A DNA stretch of 64,000 nucleotides from Strongylocentrotus droebachiensis (Eukaryota > Echinodermata > Echinoidea > Camarodonta > Strongylocentrotidae): the NCBI GenBank assembly GCA_035222895.1, contig JAVYIG010000882.1:1-64000 (forward strand), read 5' to 3'. A program made the position numbers and the translations under genes. Below the pieces are notes generated by a model. It worked only from the letters and a program-made list of their open reading frames with translations, had not been told where the DNA came from and ran no database searches. Shown here piece by piece: positions 1 through 10,397 of this stretch (the stretch's first letter is position 1; every line of letters begins with the position of its first letter).

Positions 1-345
1 GGTGGTGATAGTGGTAGTGGCAGAGTGGTGATAATGGTAGAAGTAATAGTTGTAGTAATGGTAGTGGCAGTGGTTGTGATGGTGGTAGGATTGGTAGTGA
101 TACTGGTAAAATTAGTGGTAGTAATAATGGTAGAGGTGATGGTGGTAGTCTAAATGGTAGTGGTATAGGAGGTAGTGGTGGTAGTAGTGGTAGTGGTTGT
201 GGTGGTGGTAGGAGTGGTAGTGATATTGGTAGAATTAGTGGTAGTAATAATGGTAGAGATGATGTTGGTAGTCTGAATGGTAGTGGTATAGGTGGTAGTG
301 GTGGTGGTAGAGATGTTAGAGATAGTGATGGTGATCATACAGTTG
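1..345. repeat. Degenerate GGT/AGT/GAT minisatellite
   Basis: Trinucleotide-like GGT, AGT and GAT runs are arranged in a higher-order unit of about 123 bp. The block at 110-133 recurs nearly unchanged at 233-256. The Thr-rich minus-strand reading here is a by-product of the repeat. The array may continue off the left edge. Confidence 0.9.
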
Positions 346-521
346 TTTTATAAGATAAGTAGATGGTACATGCAGGTTTCTTCTTCATAGTACTTATATT
401 TGTGGCAGTGGTAGAGCGTGTGGTAGTAGTGGTTGTGGTAGCGGTTGTTGTAGAGCTATATTAAAGTGATGGTGATAGTGGTAGCAGAGGTGTTTTGTAA
501 GTATTTTTTCCATGTTGTTGC

Positions 522-909
522 AATTCTCGCTACCCTAAATAGGTACGAAAATCTCGAAATTCGCGAGACGAGGTAATTTTCACTCTCTCGGGTCGTCACT
601 ACAACTTCCGGTATAGAGTCCCATCCCGCTGGCGCTAGCGCCTGTGTTCGATGTGCAGAGTTTTCACGCACGCTAAAATCGATGCCAATCAGTGTAATTG
701 GTACAGATTATAATATGCAATGGAAAGCTTCGGGCAGAATTAGTGACTTTAGCACAAAAGGCCGTTAAACTCTACCGTGAAAGAGAGGGTTGTGATCACG
801 AACGCCTGCACAGGAAGCTGTAATGTCGAAAAGCTATCCCATAATGCAATGCGGATTTCAGGATTTTCCCCGGATCTCGGCAGAATCGCTATTTGGGGTA
901 GCGAGAATT
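522..909. repeat. Candidate MITE with 19-bp terminal inverted repeats
   Basis: Positions 522-540 (aattctcgctaccctaaat) are the inverted complement of 891-909 with one mismatch. The 350 bp between are relatively CpG-rich. No target duplication is visible, so the element assignment is tentative. The segment lies upstream of the first SLC35A3 exon in the window, probably in an intron. Positions 910-1129 show nothing else. Confidence 0.5.
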
Positions 910-1129
910 ACCATCAGTATGACTGTTATCGATACAAAGGACACCGCTCACACCAGTCTTTCAGGCTGCTAGTTTATTTTCTATCCTTTGAAGTTCCATA
1001 TTTAACAGAACCTGTATGTATGAATTTAATTTCAGAGTCATTAATTTAACCAATCCAGTGTTCTTGAAATATTCATGTATTACTACATACCAATATTTGG
1101 AATTAAAACGTCTCTACTTTATTTTGCAG

Positions 1130-1287
1130 GGGGCAGAACGATCGAAGGCTTTACGAAAGTGATCAGAGAAGAAATCATTAACAGCCCTATGGACTGCCTC
1201 AAATTGGCTATACCCGCCGGTCTGTACACACTCCAGAACAATCTGCTCTTCCTTGCTCTCTCCCATCTGGACGCAGCCACATACCAG
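1130..1287 (+). CDS. SLC35A3: SLC35A3 exon, first in window
   Basis: The acceptor is tattttgcag at 1120-1129 and the donor is GTACTC at 1288. The exon begins with the last two bases of a split codon and ends in phase 0 on CAG. It encodes the [18 protein letters not shown] loop and a hydrophobic helix ([20 protein letters not shown]), ending DAATYQ. Confidence 0.93.
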
Positions 1288-4200
1288 GTACTCATAACAT
1301 GAATCACATCTGTCGCAGGGTGTGTTTATCGTCTTTTTCCTCTCAGAAACAGAGTTTCTATACATACATGTACATAACAGACCCCACTATACGAACTAGA
1401 TATCAACTCGTCACGATTCGAAACAAAGACCTTGTCTCTAGGCAACTGCTTTGCGCTGTTTGACCCGGGAAGCAGAGAGTTCCTCGGAGGTCAACTAGGG
1501 CACAGCTCATGGCACGTGCTATTTTTCCGAACTAGAAATTAGCCTGGGAAGGTCCGATATGTATGCGTGTTTCAAAACAGCTTTGGGTTTATCATCTCTC
1601 AGAAGCGTAATTCTGGCTCATTCTCACATTCAAAATGTTTCTTTTGCGTTTCAATATACCCATATCTAAAGACATTTTAAAACATGTTCGCGTTTATCAC
1701 CATGCTTGCCTGAAACATATTTAAAAACACTGATTCTAGAGCAAAAATAGGGATGATAAACGCACCCATTGACAAGTGATTGGTTTATTCATCTACATTG
1801 TACATCATGTGACAAGAAAGATGTTATTATGAAATCAAAAACATGTCTACGGTACTCAAAATTCACAAAATCAGTATGATGATAATGATTCACAACAATT
1901 TTATGAGAGGATTTTTTTTTGTTTAAAGTAAAATCAAAGGCGCATGCTCCTCCAGTGAATATACATGTATAGCATTGACTGAAGTCAGTATTTCACATTT
2001 GCTGATATACATGTACATGTAGGTAAGTTTTGAAATATAATTTGAAGTGTTTGAGACAGTCAATCTCACGAAGTGAGGAAGGAAGTGAGTTCCAGAATGG
2101 GCCATTTTTTTAATATAATCAAACCTAATGCATAAATCTATGTTAAGTGCCTCTTTACAAATCATTTCATCCACCTGTTACAAATAATTGTATGTCAATA
2201 GTCAGAATGAGAATAGATAATAGTACATGTTGCTAGGTACAATGTAGGATGATCCATAATGTTTGTTCTACCTAGCAACAAATAATAATAATAATAATAA
2301 TAATAGCCTAATAGTCCACTCCAAATTTTATTAAACCGAAACGGAAATTCTTTTTGCCCAATTGATCGTGAGCCCGGCAGCCACTGAGCAGCGCCAGATC
2401 GACGTTGCTCTATCCCTTATTGTTGAACGCCAAACAAGGTAGCAACAACTCCCATCTTTTAACGTCTTTTGGTATGACGCGGCCGGGGTTCGAACCCACG
2501 ACCTCCCGGTTGTCATACTGTCATACATGCCAACTGTTCAGATTAAAGAGGAACATTCCTCTTTTTGGGAGAAGATAATTATCATTTTAATGCAGGTGTT
2601 CCTCTTCCTGTACAAATTTGTCTGTAGTATTGAATAGGAGAGTTAGGATTGTTCCTCTTTTTTTTTAAAATAGCATAATTTGTACAGATTTCTGATTTTC
2701 AAATGTTGGCATGTATGTAATGTATGCATTTCGGATTTTGACTATTGAATACAATTATTCATAACAGGTGAATGAAATGATTTGTAACATGGCACTTAAC
2801 AACAACAAAAAATCGCATTAAATTTGACTACCAGTACATTACAAAAAAATGGTCTACATTACGAGCACTGGATGGAAGCATGGTCTCTATATCCCTTGGG
2901 ATGTGTTATAGGTACCAGGAGAATGAGACCAGATGAATGCAAGCCATGTTTGTTGTTTTTTAATTAGGAGCCGACTGTACTTGGAACAGGTGCATGACCT
3001 TTCACCCCTGTCTATCATTGATCAATCATTTTCATTGATTGAGACTCTGTGTATTAAAGGTATAGACCAGTTTTGGAAACGCCCACCCTCTCAAAAAAAA
3101 GAAATGGGAGCTCTTATTAACAATCATGTGAAAGAATGTGTTTTGACTAATACGTGATGATACAAATTTTGCCGGGAAAATTATCATATTTTAGGTTGAA
3201 GTATTGCCATCTTAACCTCTGAAGGCAATATTTAAACAATATTGAATGGATATTTTGCACCCACATCCTTGAACTGCAATTTTACCACTACCAGTCTATA
3301 TCTTTGGTATACTGTATGTTTACATCCTAGGCAGCTAGCCCCATAGTGGATGAGGGCATTGTTGTTTTTATTTTTAATTAAAATAAAGCGTGGTGAAGTC
3401 GTGAAGAAGGAGGGATCCAGCTTTCATTGTTTGTATATAATGGGAGGCTGATATGAAATTGCTGGTGATACAACTAATTGTGGGTCAGAATGTGTATTAT
3501 AGAACTCATCTCTCTCTCTCTCTCTCTTTCTCCCTCTTTATCTTTTTCTTTATTTCTTTCTCTCTCTCTTTCTCTCTCTCTTCATCTCTCCATCTCTCTC
3601 TCTCTTTCTCTATTTCTTTCTCTTTTTCTGAACCGACTTTGCTTTCTGTGTTTAATTAATGATACTTTTTGAATCTCCTACCGTAATTGTAATTCCTTTC
3701 TAAGAGCTGAAAAGAACATCACATTCCTGAAAATACACATGCTATGCACATGCAAGCTAGCAAGCTGAAAATATAGTATTAAATATGGTGTATGCCAAAC
3801 AGATTACTTTTGGATGACTTAAAGGTATAGACCAGTTCTGGTCATGCGATTGCATTGTGAAAGAAACGTTGTGGAATCGATCAGAAAAGGTTGATCATCT
3901 AGCACATCAGTATTGGTGTTTCTTGTGTAATTCAATGACATGTTTGTATTTTGATCACTTACGTACATGCCTCAGCTGTTGCTAGTACCATATGTATATT
4001 CCCAGGACAATGCTGTCGGATAAAGCTGTTATCTGTTTGATGATTTTGCTTGTTTTTAATGATATGTACCCGCTGTCTATTTTAAAATTGTAGTACTTCG
4101 TCATTTTTATGATGTAATCACAGACACATGCACAGCCCAATTTAGGTAATTTTCTCTTTATAAGTGAACATGCCTTCCTATACTTAATTCTCTCCTCATT

Positions 4201-6012
4201 TTTGTCTTTCTTTCTCTCTCTGTTCCATTTATTATTTTTGTTCTTTCCTATCAACTTTCTGTTATATAAAATGTAATTGTCATAATAATATCTATAATGT
4301 TCTCTCGGTAAATGTGTTAATTTATTATGGGCGTTCCCAACTCAAGCTATGCTTTCCGGGTTTTTGCCTCCTTCCGTATCTATGTTGAAATAATTGTTAC
4401 ATATATCATGTATATATACATAGTGTTTCATATTATACTGTTGAGAAGGAAATGAATGTTAATAAATACAAAAAATACAAATACTACAAGGTTTTGGAAT
4501 CATCAAAATGATAAGAAATTTGGCCCAGTCTTGGTAAAGTTACAAGCACTGTACACAGAAAGATGTTTATGGGACTACGGGATATCTATCCAGGCCGGAT
4601 AGATATGATAATTTACCAAATATATCAATTAGTAGGCAGTTTCCCGGCAAAATTTGTATCATCACGTATTGGTAGTCAAAACATATTCTTTCACATGATT
4701 GGTAATAAGAGCTTCCATTTCATTTTTTGAGAGGCGGGCGTTTCCAAAACTGGTCTTTACCTTTAAGGTTTAATGTTAATCAAATTGCTATTGTGTCATT
4801 TGCATCAATTTATTTTTGATTGCATTAATTAGGGTGAGTGATTCTTAATTGCATTGTAATTTGTATTACAATTAATCTATTCTTAATCTATTCATCTTTT
4901 CTTTGTGAATCTCCCCAAACAGGTGACCTACCAGTTAAAGATCCTTACAACGGCCATGTTTTCAGTGTTCATGCTGGGCAAACAAATGAATGCATCAAAG
5001 TGGATATCTCTGATCCTATTAATGGCTGGAGTAGCCCTGGTTCAAGTAAGTAATCAGTCAAGGACAAAGTTATAACAATGATAGATATTTCACTTTATGT
5101 TTGGGGAACATTGTGGGAACGATTGTTTCTTATTTATAGCATAATGAACCATGCAGAATAGCCTCTAGACATTGCCTGTCCAAGGCGTAACGTTTTGTTA
5201 TAACACTACAGTCTATTGGGGAAAATGAGTATGGTAAAACCGGACACTCAAAGATTTTTACTTTTTGAGGCACTTCATGATCATTTTGAAGCGCAATTTT
5301 TTAGAGCTTCAATATTACACCATATCACAGACACTGATATTAACACGTAGGGCCATGTTTCTCAGATTTAACATTATTAAACAATGCCTTTAGGACAATG
5401 CCCTCTGATTCATCTAGTATGTATTAAAGTCCTTTTCAATCTTGTGATTTCGCAGATGCCCTCAGAAAGCAAACCAAAAGAAGAAGAAGAGCGTTCCATG
5501 TCGTCCGAGCTGATCGGTTTGATAGCGGTCCTATGTGCGTGCTTCTCCAGTGGGTTTGCAGGTGTCTACTTTGAGAAGATTCTCAAAGGCACAAAGCAAT
5601 CATTATGGCTCAGGAATATACAACTAGGTCAGTATGAACTTTTACTATGAATGCATCTAAATATTGGAATAGGCTACCTTCAACACTCAGACAATCACCA
5701 TCTGTCTCTTCATTCAAAAAGGGACTTAAAACATTTCTTTTTTGTAATCCAGATATTTAGGATTATGTAAGTTTTCATTTTTATTTTTTGTATGATTCTT
5801 CTTGTTGTAAGCGCTTTGGGCCACTCTGGGAAAAGCGCAGTACCGGTATATAAATAATAATAACAACAAAATAATAATAACAATGAAGGATTTCACATTT
5901 CCACCTCACAAGATGGTTTTGAGAAACTGTTTGATTCTTCTTGATGCATAAAGAGTCATTAAAAAAATGTTTCTCGTGCCCATGTATGTGAGCATTCTTC
6001 ACTTTTGACAAT

Positions 6013-6044
<32 letters not shown>

Positions 6045-6093
6045 GATGATAATGATAATAATAATGATGATGATAATGATAATAATAATGATA

Positions 6094-6124
<31 letters not shown>

Positions 6125-9100
6125 TAATAATGATGATAAAATCTATTTATTTGTATAGCTCACTTATCCACCAAGCAAGGTGCTAAAGGCGCTCCAAAAT
6201 TATTACCCTGGCTCTGCTAGGCCACCAACCAGTGCCCATTTAACACCTGGGTGGAGAGTGGCAAATGTAGATTAATGTCTTGCCAAAGGACACTAGCGCT
6301 ACGCCAGGCTTTGAACCCGCGACCTTCAATCTCCAGTCCCAAGTGTTAAAACCACAACACCTCGACACCACTATGTAGGGCATACTCTCAATACTAGATG
6401 ATTGATTGATTTGCACCCGATTAGGGTATATGATAATAATAATAATAATCTGGATATATATAGCACTTAATGTGGATTATCGTCTCTAAGCGCTTTACAG
6501 ATATTATTACCCGGTCATCAAATTCATTTACGCACAGAGTGCACCATCTTCACTCCCTGGGGAGTATTCCTATCATATGGCAATTACTATGAACACAAAG
6601 GCTTTTGTTATTTCACCTGGTTCCTATTTCTCTCCTGGGTACGGAGTGGCAAATGTAGATTAATGTCTTGCCAAAAGACGTTAGGACAGTGTTATGGATC
6701 GAACCCACAACCTTTGAATTTCAAGTCAAATACTTAAACCACTCGACAAAATGAATGCATGGACAACAGATTTACATTTCAAGAAAAATGTATTCAAAAA
6801 CTTTGACCTCTCTTTAGCTACATCTACCAACACATTTTAATCTGTATGTTTTTCAGAATTGCTAATTGCTAACAGTGATATTTTCAAATCGTCAAACAAA
6901 GCTAAACAAATCAAAACTAATTTTTATTGTGCCGTTCTGGCAGGCTCACCACTAGTAACTGCAAGATGTGTAGGTTCACTAGGTTGTAATAAGAATTCAG
7001 CTATTGTTATCATATATTTGGAAGAGTTACAATTGAAGAAAAAAACCAGTCAGATATACTGAGAAAGTAATTCATGTAAATTTGTTTCTCTTTGTTCTTC
7101 CATTGTCACATTCTGTAGCATTCTTTAGCGTAATCTTCGGTCTAGGGGGAGTTATAGGAAAAGACGGTTCCAAGGTCGCGGAGAATGGTTTTCTTCAAGG
7201 CTACTCTACGATTACATGGAGTGTAGTCATTTTACAGGTCAGTATTGTCTGTCTGTCTGTTTATCTGTCTGCAAGGGTGTGTGTGTATGTTTGTATGTGT
7301 ATTATATGAAAAGTAGGATACAAAGTGGCAAAGTTAGCTTCTTCATGGATTATACACAATAATCATGTGAAGTTTAGTACTCTATTCCAGCCAGGCACCA
7401 TTTTAAAGACGCTCACAATACTGGGCAAACTACAATGACATTCACATCCTACAGGATACCCATTTAATACCTGGGTGGAGAGTGGCAAATGTGGATGAAT
7501 GTCTTACCAAAAGACCTGAGCACTAGCTTGGCTGGAATAAATAAGCTGCCAACCATTCCGTTTTGCCGGAATTAACTCTGTTTTTTCCTCCAATTTTTTT
7601 TTTTTTTTTTTTTTTTTTAATATTTTTTTTACATACTGCACGTCAAACAACTGCCCTAAAATGGTGATTTGATCACAAATTCAATAGAAAACTAATTTTA
7701 AAACATACTTAAAGAGAAAAATATTCTTTAAAAAAATGAAATGCCGATAATACCAAAAAAAACACCAACAAAATTACCTGCTTGTATGGAAAAAACAGCA
7801 TGATGAATGAACATTTCTGCATTGGAAGTGTGTCGCGCGTGGTTGTAAGTTTCATTTTTATGAATTCCTTTTTTTTGCTTGAAATTCCTTTTTTTTTGCC
7901 ATCATGATTCCTTTTTTGGGTCGCACAAGGTTGGCAGCTCTGGAATGAACCACTAAACCATGACACCTTTACATTTGTGCCAAGGCATCTGGCTCACTTT
8001 TTTAATTGATCACTCTTATGTTTTTTCATACCAGGCACTTGGTGGCCTCATCATAGCAGCTGTTATCAAGTATGCAGACAATATATTGAAAGGATTCGCC
8101 ACATCATTATCCATCATCTTGTCCACCGTAATCTCCTATTATCTGCTGAATGATTTTACACCAACAAGGTAAGAAGAGGGGTTTAGAATCTACTTTTGAT
8201 TAATTTTTTTATCATTGGATGGAAATAATGTTAGAAAATATTGTACTATAAGCAATGCCCAACTAATTAGTTTTTTTTTACAATAGGTAATATTTAAGTC
8301 CTCTTGTAGTAATTTAAAAGAATGATATCCTTACAATAATTCTGTAACCAATTGTTAATTTAATTTAACATATAAATGATGCAGACCAAGGACTCTTTTC
8401 TGCAAAAGGTTTTTAGAAAGTTTGATTACACTTATACTTATTCACATGGCATTTGCTCAATTAATTCCCTCCCCCCCCCCCCCCCCCTCAATGTGCCGAA
8501 GCATGTAATAAAGTAATATTTGAGGCTGTCTTTACCCATGATGGAGTCTATCTGTTGGATTTTCCCACTTTTTAAAGGTAATACAAAGTTTTGGTATGGG
8601 GTCGTGAATTTGGTTCAAATGAACATATTGGAAGCATATGCGACCCTACAATATTCACTGATCATTGTCGCGGTCGAATTCGACTCTGAAGTTATGAAAT
8701 TGTAAATAATAAACACGTTATGTTGTATAGCTCCCTCTCAAGATCAAGATATTAATTAAGCTATAAAACAATGTTTCTTTACTAAAATCGACCGATTAGC
8801 TATTCCCGTTCAGAAATTATTTACCACAACTACATATTCTGAGATTTTCATGGTCGCAGCTACCATTTTACGGCCGTAGGAGCTATTTGAAATTCATCAC
8901 AATTTACTTGGAGCACCGGTAAATCTTTATATTCAATTTTTCTCGAAAGCAGAAGGGTTTCAGGGGCTAAAGATTCTAGTGTTCTCAATACATCCACAGG
9001 GGCAGCCAAATATATCAAATTGTAAAGAATCACTATCCACCCGTTTTTCAAAATTTCCCAAAACTTTGTAATACCTTTAAAGTAACTCAAGTCCTAAGTG

Positions 9101-9396
9101 ATTCCTGATCTAACAAAGCTTGCTACTTCACAAAGCTTGCTACTACTGAAAATATTTTTCAGTTCCATCTTTTCATTAGAAGGCACTTTCCATTCTACAA
9201 ATAATTTGCACCTAATGGATTTTAAACTAACCAGATTTTGTGTAAAAGGCTTTATTGTCTAATATGCCCCTTTTTATGTATCCTTTCTTCCTTCAGCTAT
9301 TTTTTCATTGGGGCTGCATTCGTCATTTCGGCGACGTTTCTCTACGGCTACGTCCCCAAGGTAACAACGGATCCCTCGGTATCGAGCGTTGTTTAA
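1130..9396 (+). CDS. SLC35A3: SLC35A3, UDP-N-acetylglucosamine transporter (six 3' coding exons)
   Basis: The coding parts are join(1130..1287, 4923..5045, 5456..5627, 7119..7237, 8035..8168, 9297..9396). The product is a multi-pass Golgi antiporter that brings UDP-GlcNAc into the lumen for N-glycan branching and related glycosylation. The spliced protein reads through without a stop. It contains family signatures I know from vertebrate SLC35A3: [87 protein letters not shown] and ATFLYGY. All junctions have AG and GT and phases agree. These exons give about 268 residues. The family is about 325 residues, so roughly the first 55-60 residues come from exons left of the window. The SLC35A2 paralogue is less likely, because the [13 protein letters not shown] and DAATYQ context follows A3. 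The introns are rich in mobile elements. Confidence 0.95.
2333..2530 (-). mobile_element. tRNA-derived SINE, 5'-truncated
   Basis: On the minus strand a box-B-like GGTTCGAACCC follows a short lead, then a SINE body with GGGATAGAGCAACG and a G/C-rich 3' part. Box A is missing or degraded. It is inserted inside the family T MITE. Confidence 0.65.
2525..2714. mobile_element. Small element with ATGCCAAC / GTTGGCAT ends
   Basis: The 190-bp segment starts atgccaact and ends gttggcat. Inside it are repeated oligopyrimidine blocks (attcctcttttt, gttcctcttcc, gttcctctttt). It is likely a short non-autonomous DNA element next to the SINE. No target duplication was established. Confidence 0.45.
3054..3306. 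mobile_element. Family A TTAA MITE, internally deleted copy
   Basis: It starts TTAAAGGTATAGACCAG, runs about 130 bp as the inverted form of the 47.5-kb copy, then ends near a degraded accagtctatatcttt. The interior is mostly missing. Confidence 0.6.
3510..3640. repeat. CT microsatellite, imperfect
   Basis: About 130 bp of CT/CTTT repeats in an SLC35A3 intron. Two plus-strand Ser/Leu-rich readings here are artefacts. Confidence 0.9.
3819..4766. mobile_element. Family A TTAA MITE interrupted by a ~550-bp insertion
   Basis: The left end (TTAA at 3819, AGGTATAGACCAG) and right end (CTGGTCTTTACCT then TTAA at 4763) are those of the 47.5-kb copy. About 550 bp from roughly 3925 to 4480 has no counterpart there. 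That segment ends in A-rich aataaatacaaaaaat, which hints at a retroposed insert I cannot identify. Confidence 0.7.
4923..5045 (+). CDS. SLC35A3: SLC35A3 exon, second in window
   Basis: The acceptor is ccccaaacag and the donor is GTAAGT. The exon is 41 codons in phase 0/0, from [19 protein letters not shown] to LMAGVALVQ. The [11 protein letters not shown] stretch is nearly invariant across SLC35A1-A3. An ORF in another frame overlaps this exon but is not the coding frame. Confidence 0.95.
5205..5375 (-). mobile_element. Family E TTAA MITE, fragment
   Basis: It is the reverse complement of the first half of the 12.7-kb copy. It shares the segments around agtatggtaaaaccgg, tcaaagatttttactttt and gcttcaatattacac. 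It sits just downstream of the second SLC35A3 exon in the window. Confidence 0.75.
5456..5627 (+). CDS. SLC35A3: SLC35A3 exon, third in window
   Basis: The acceptor is gatttcgcag and the donor is GTCAGT at 5628. The exon is 57 codons plus one base. It starts with a short charged loop ([13 protein letters not shown]), followed by a membrane helix [19 protein letters not shown] and the conserved [13 protein letters not shown] and RNIQL. The acidic loop differs from the vertebrate sequence, as expected for a variable cytoplasmic linker. Confidence 0.95.
5645..5865 (+). mobile_element. L2-like LINE 3' end
   Basis: Following position 5648, a short frame reads [11 protein letters not shown] then [14 protein letters not shown] and a stop. 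This is the usual C-terminus of CR1/L2-type reverse transcriptases. After it come an L2-type tail (gtaagcgctttgggcc, aaaagcgcagtacc, tatataaat) and an AAT run. The copy is severely 5'-truncated, starting just after the third SLC35A3 exon. Confidence 0.75.
6010..6135. repeat. AAT/GAT microsatellite
   Basis: AAT and GAT runs at the 3' side of the neighbouring minus-strand SINE. They probably grew from its tail. Confidence 0.9.
6137..6375 (-). mobile_element. tRNA-derived SINE with L2-like tail, copy 1
   Basis: On the minus strand it has a degenerate tRNA head, box B GGTCGCGGGTTCAAAGCC, the body phrase TTTGGCAAGACATTAATC, TTTGCCACTCTCCACCCAGG, and a tail ending GAGCTATACAAATAAATAG followed by ATT repeats. 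The tail resembles that of the L2-like LINE at 5645-5865, suggesting mobilisation by that LINE. Confidence 0.75.
6435..6750 (-). mobile_element. tRNA-derived SINE with L2-like tail, copy 2
   Basis: It has the same body phrases as copy 1 on the minus strand (TTGGCAAGACATTAATC, TTTGCCACTCC) with a longer middle, then AAGCGCTTAGAGACG, AAGTGCTATATATATCC and ATT repeats. The head holds a weak box B (GTGGGTTCGATCC). Confidence 0.7.
7119..7237 (+). CDS. SLC35A3: SLC35A3 exon, fourth in window
   Basis: The acceptor is cattctgtag and the donor is GTCAGT. With the G carried over from the previous exon it gives 40 codons. It encodes [17 protein letters not shown], a loop, then [17 protein letters not shown], matching the family's FGLMGV and NGFFQGY segments. 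A short GT-rich run follows about 40 bp into the intron. Confidence 0.94.
7440..7985 (-). mobile_element. SINE fragment split by a MITE
   Basis: The body (7440-7530, acctgggtggagagtggc) and the head (7940-7985, gaaccactaaaccatgac) belong to the same SINE type as the two copies upstream. They are separated by the element at 7544-7939. Confidence 0.55.
7544..7939. mobile_element. MITE with AGCTGCCAACC ends and long poly-T core
   Basis: AGCTGCCAACC at 7544-7554 is the inverted complement of 7929-7939. The interior holds several T runs, one of about 30 bases near 7590-7620. It lies in the last-but-one SLC35A3 intron of the window and interrupts a SINE. Confidence 0.6.
8035..8168 (+). CDS. SLC35A3: SLC35A3 exon, fifth in window
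   Basis: The acceptor is ttcataccag and the donor is GTAAGA. The exon is 44 codons plus two bases. It holds the most conserved block of the family: [20 protein letters not shown] followed by [18 protein letters not shown]. The tyrosine-alanine-aspartate-asparagine and lysine-glycine positions of the transport helices are intact. Confidence 0.96.
8572..9080. mobile_element. Family B TTAA MITE, copy 1
   Basis: It is flanked by TTAA and has ends AGGTAATACAAAGTTTTGG / CCAAAACTTTGTAATACCT. It is about 500 bp and matches 28212-28714 along its length. It lies in the last SLC35A3 intron. Confidence 0.88.
9297..9396 (+). CDS. SLC35A3: SLC35A3 terminal coding exon
   Basis: The acceptor is ttccttcag followed by C. 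That base completes an AGC serine codon, then 32 codons and TAA follow ([32 protein letters not shown]). It ends with the family's last membrane helix and a short cytoplasmic tail. Confidence 0.94.
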
Positions 9397-10397
9397 TTGT
9401 GAACATCGCCTTCAAAACGTTAAATCAAACAGTAAAAAGTTGTAATCACCAGCTGGAAGACGTTTTTGAAACGTTGAATCATGCAATATGCGCCTTAAAA
9501 ACGTTAAATCAGATTAAAAAGTTGTAATCACCAGCTGAAAGACGTTTTTGAAACATCAAATCATGCATTGTGCAGCTGTTATCGTTTTACTATGACTGTT
9601 TCAGTCTATTTCAAAGTGTTCAATCCAGCCTTGTGCAAATATATATATATTGTTAATGTCAAATATGTTTGGAACGTTAAAGTGTGGAAGCGTTCAATCA
9701 AACATTCAGGATTGTCTGAACAGTTTGTGGGTGATCTGCACATATTTTTATCTACCGGTACTTCAAAAGCCTTTTGTACATATTATATTCAGAGTTAACT
9801 ATACTTTTACATTCATGTATTGAGAATCAAAAAGACTTGTGGTATTGTAGTAATGCAAGGTCTGCCAGAATGTAGACTACTAGTATGCAGTAACTCTTCT
9901 TTTGTGAATGCTTGTCATTCATGTTGAAATATCAGACAGAGTCTGTGCTTCCAAACTAGCGTTTAAGTGTAGTCAAGTTGTTAATTTAAGATATTTTAGA
10001 CCCCTACATCAGTGTCATCGATACATACTATTACATTTCTTTCCTAGTATAATTGGGTAGATTAAGTGCTCTGGCTTATGGAATGCCAAGTGTCAACCTC
10101 CTCATGCAGTAAAGATTACCAAAATTGTGTAATTAAATTAACAAATGTATATCATATCATCATGAAATCAATGTCCAATTTCTTTTGATGGCTGAATTAA
10201 TTGTCTATTTATTTTGTTATAGAATTACAGTGATATTTAAAAAAGCAAAGAGATTTACACTTTGTGCCCCATTAGAATAGATTTACAGTAATATCTATAG
10301 AACACAGAATTTGACACTCCATACTCCATATGTTCAAATTTGCCCTATTTTCTGAATATGAGCTTTTGGTGTTTGTACTGTTTTGAAATCTAAACCA
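9397..10397 (+). other. Probable SLC35A3 3' UTR, with an 82-bp tandem repeat
   Basis: The AT-rich single-copy-looking sequence after the stop contains two copies of an ~82-bp unit at about 9417-9498 and 9499-9580. Each has cgttaaatca, agttgtaatcaccagct and gacgtttttgaaac. Possible polyadenylation signals on this strand are AATAAA at 11070 and at 11883. The second is followed by GU-rich sequence near 11905-11925, so the UTR may extend to about 11.9 kb. Confidence 0.5.

Larger units (their letters stand above)
2097..2856. mobile_element. TA-flanked fold-back MITE (family T), copy 1, with nested insertions
   Basis: Outer arms match the family T copies at 19.4 and 63.5 kb: a ccatttt...gtaatgtaa-type end, a gcataaatct block and loop-side gttgctaggta / tacctagcaac. 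The arms are pushed apart by an AAT run (2279-2304), a tRNA-type SINE (about 2333-2530) and a 190-bp element (about 2525-2714). It lies in the first SLC35A3 intron of the window. Confidence 0.75.

Noticed and set aside
150-338. Thr-rich 62-residue reading
   Set aside because: Translation of the GGT/AGT minisatellite.
777-1049. 90-residue reading upstream of SLC35A3 exons
   Set aside because: It overlaps the right end of an inverted-repeat element, does not join in phase to the next exon and lacks the membrane helices expected of the transporter's N-terminus.
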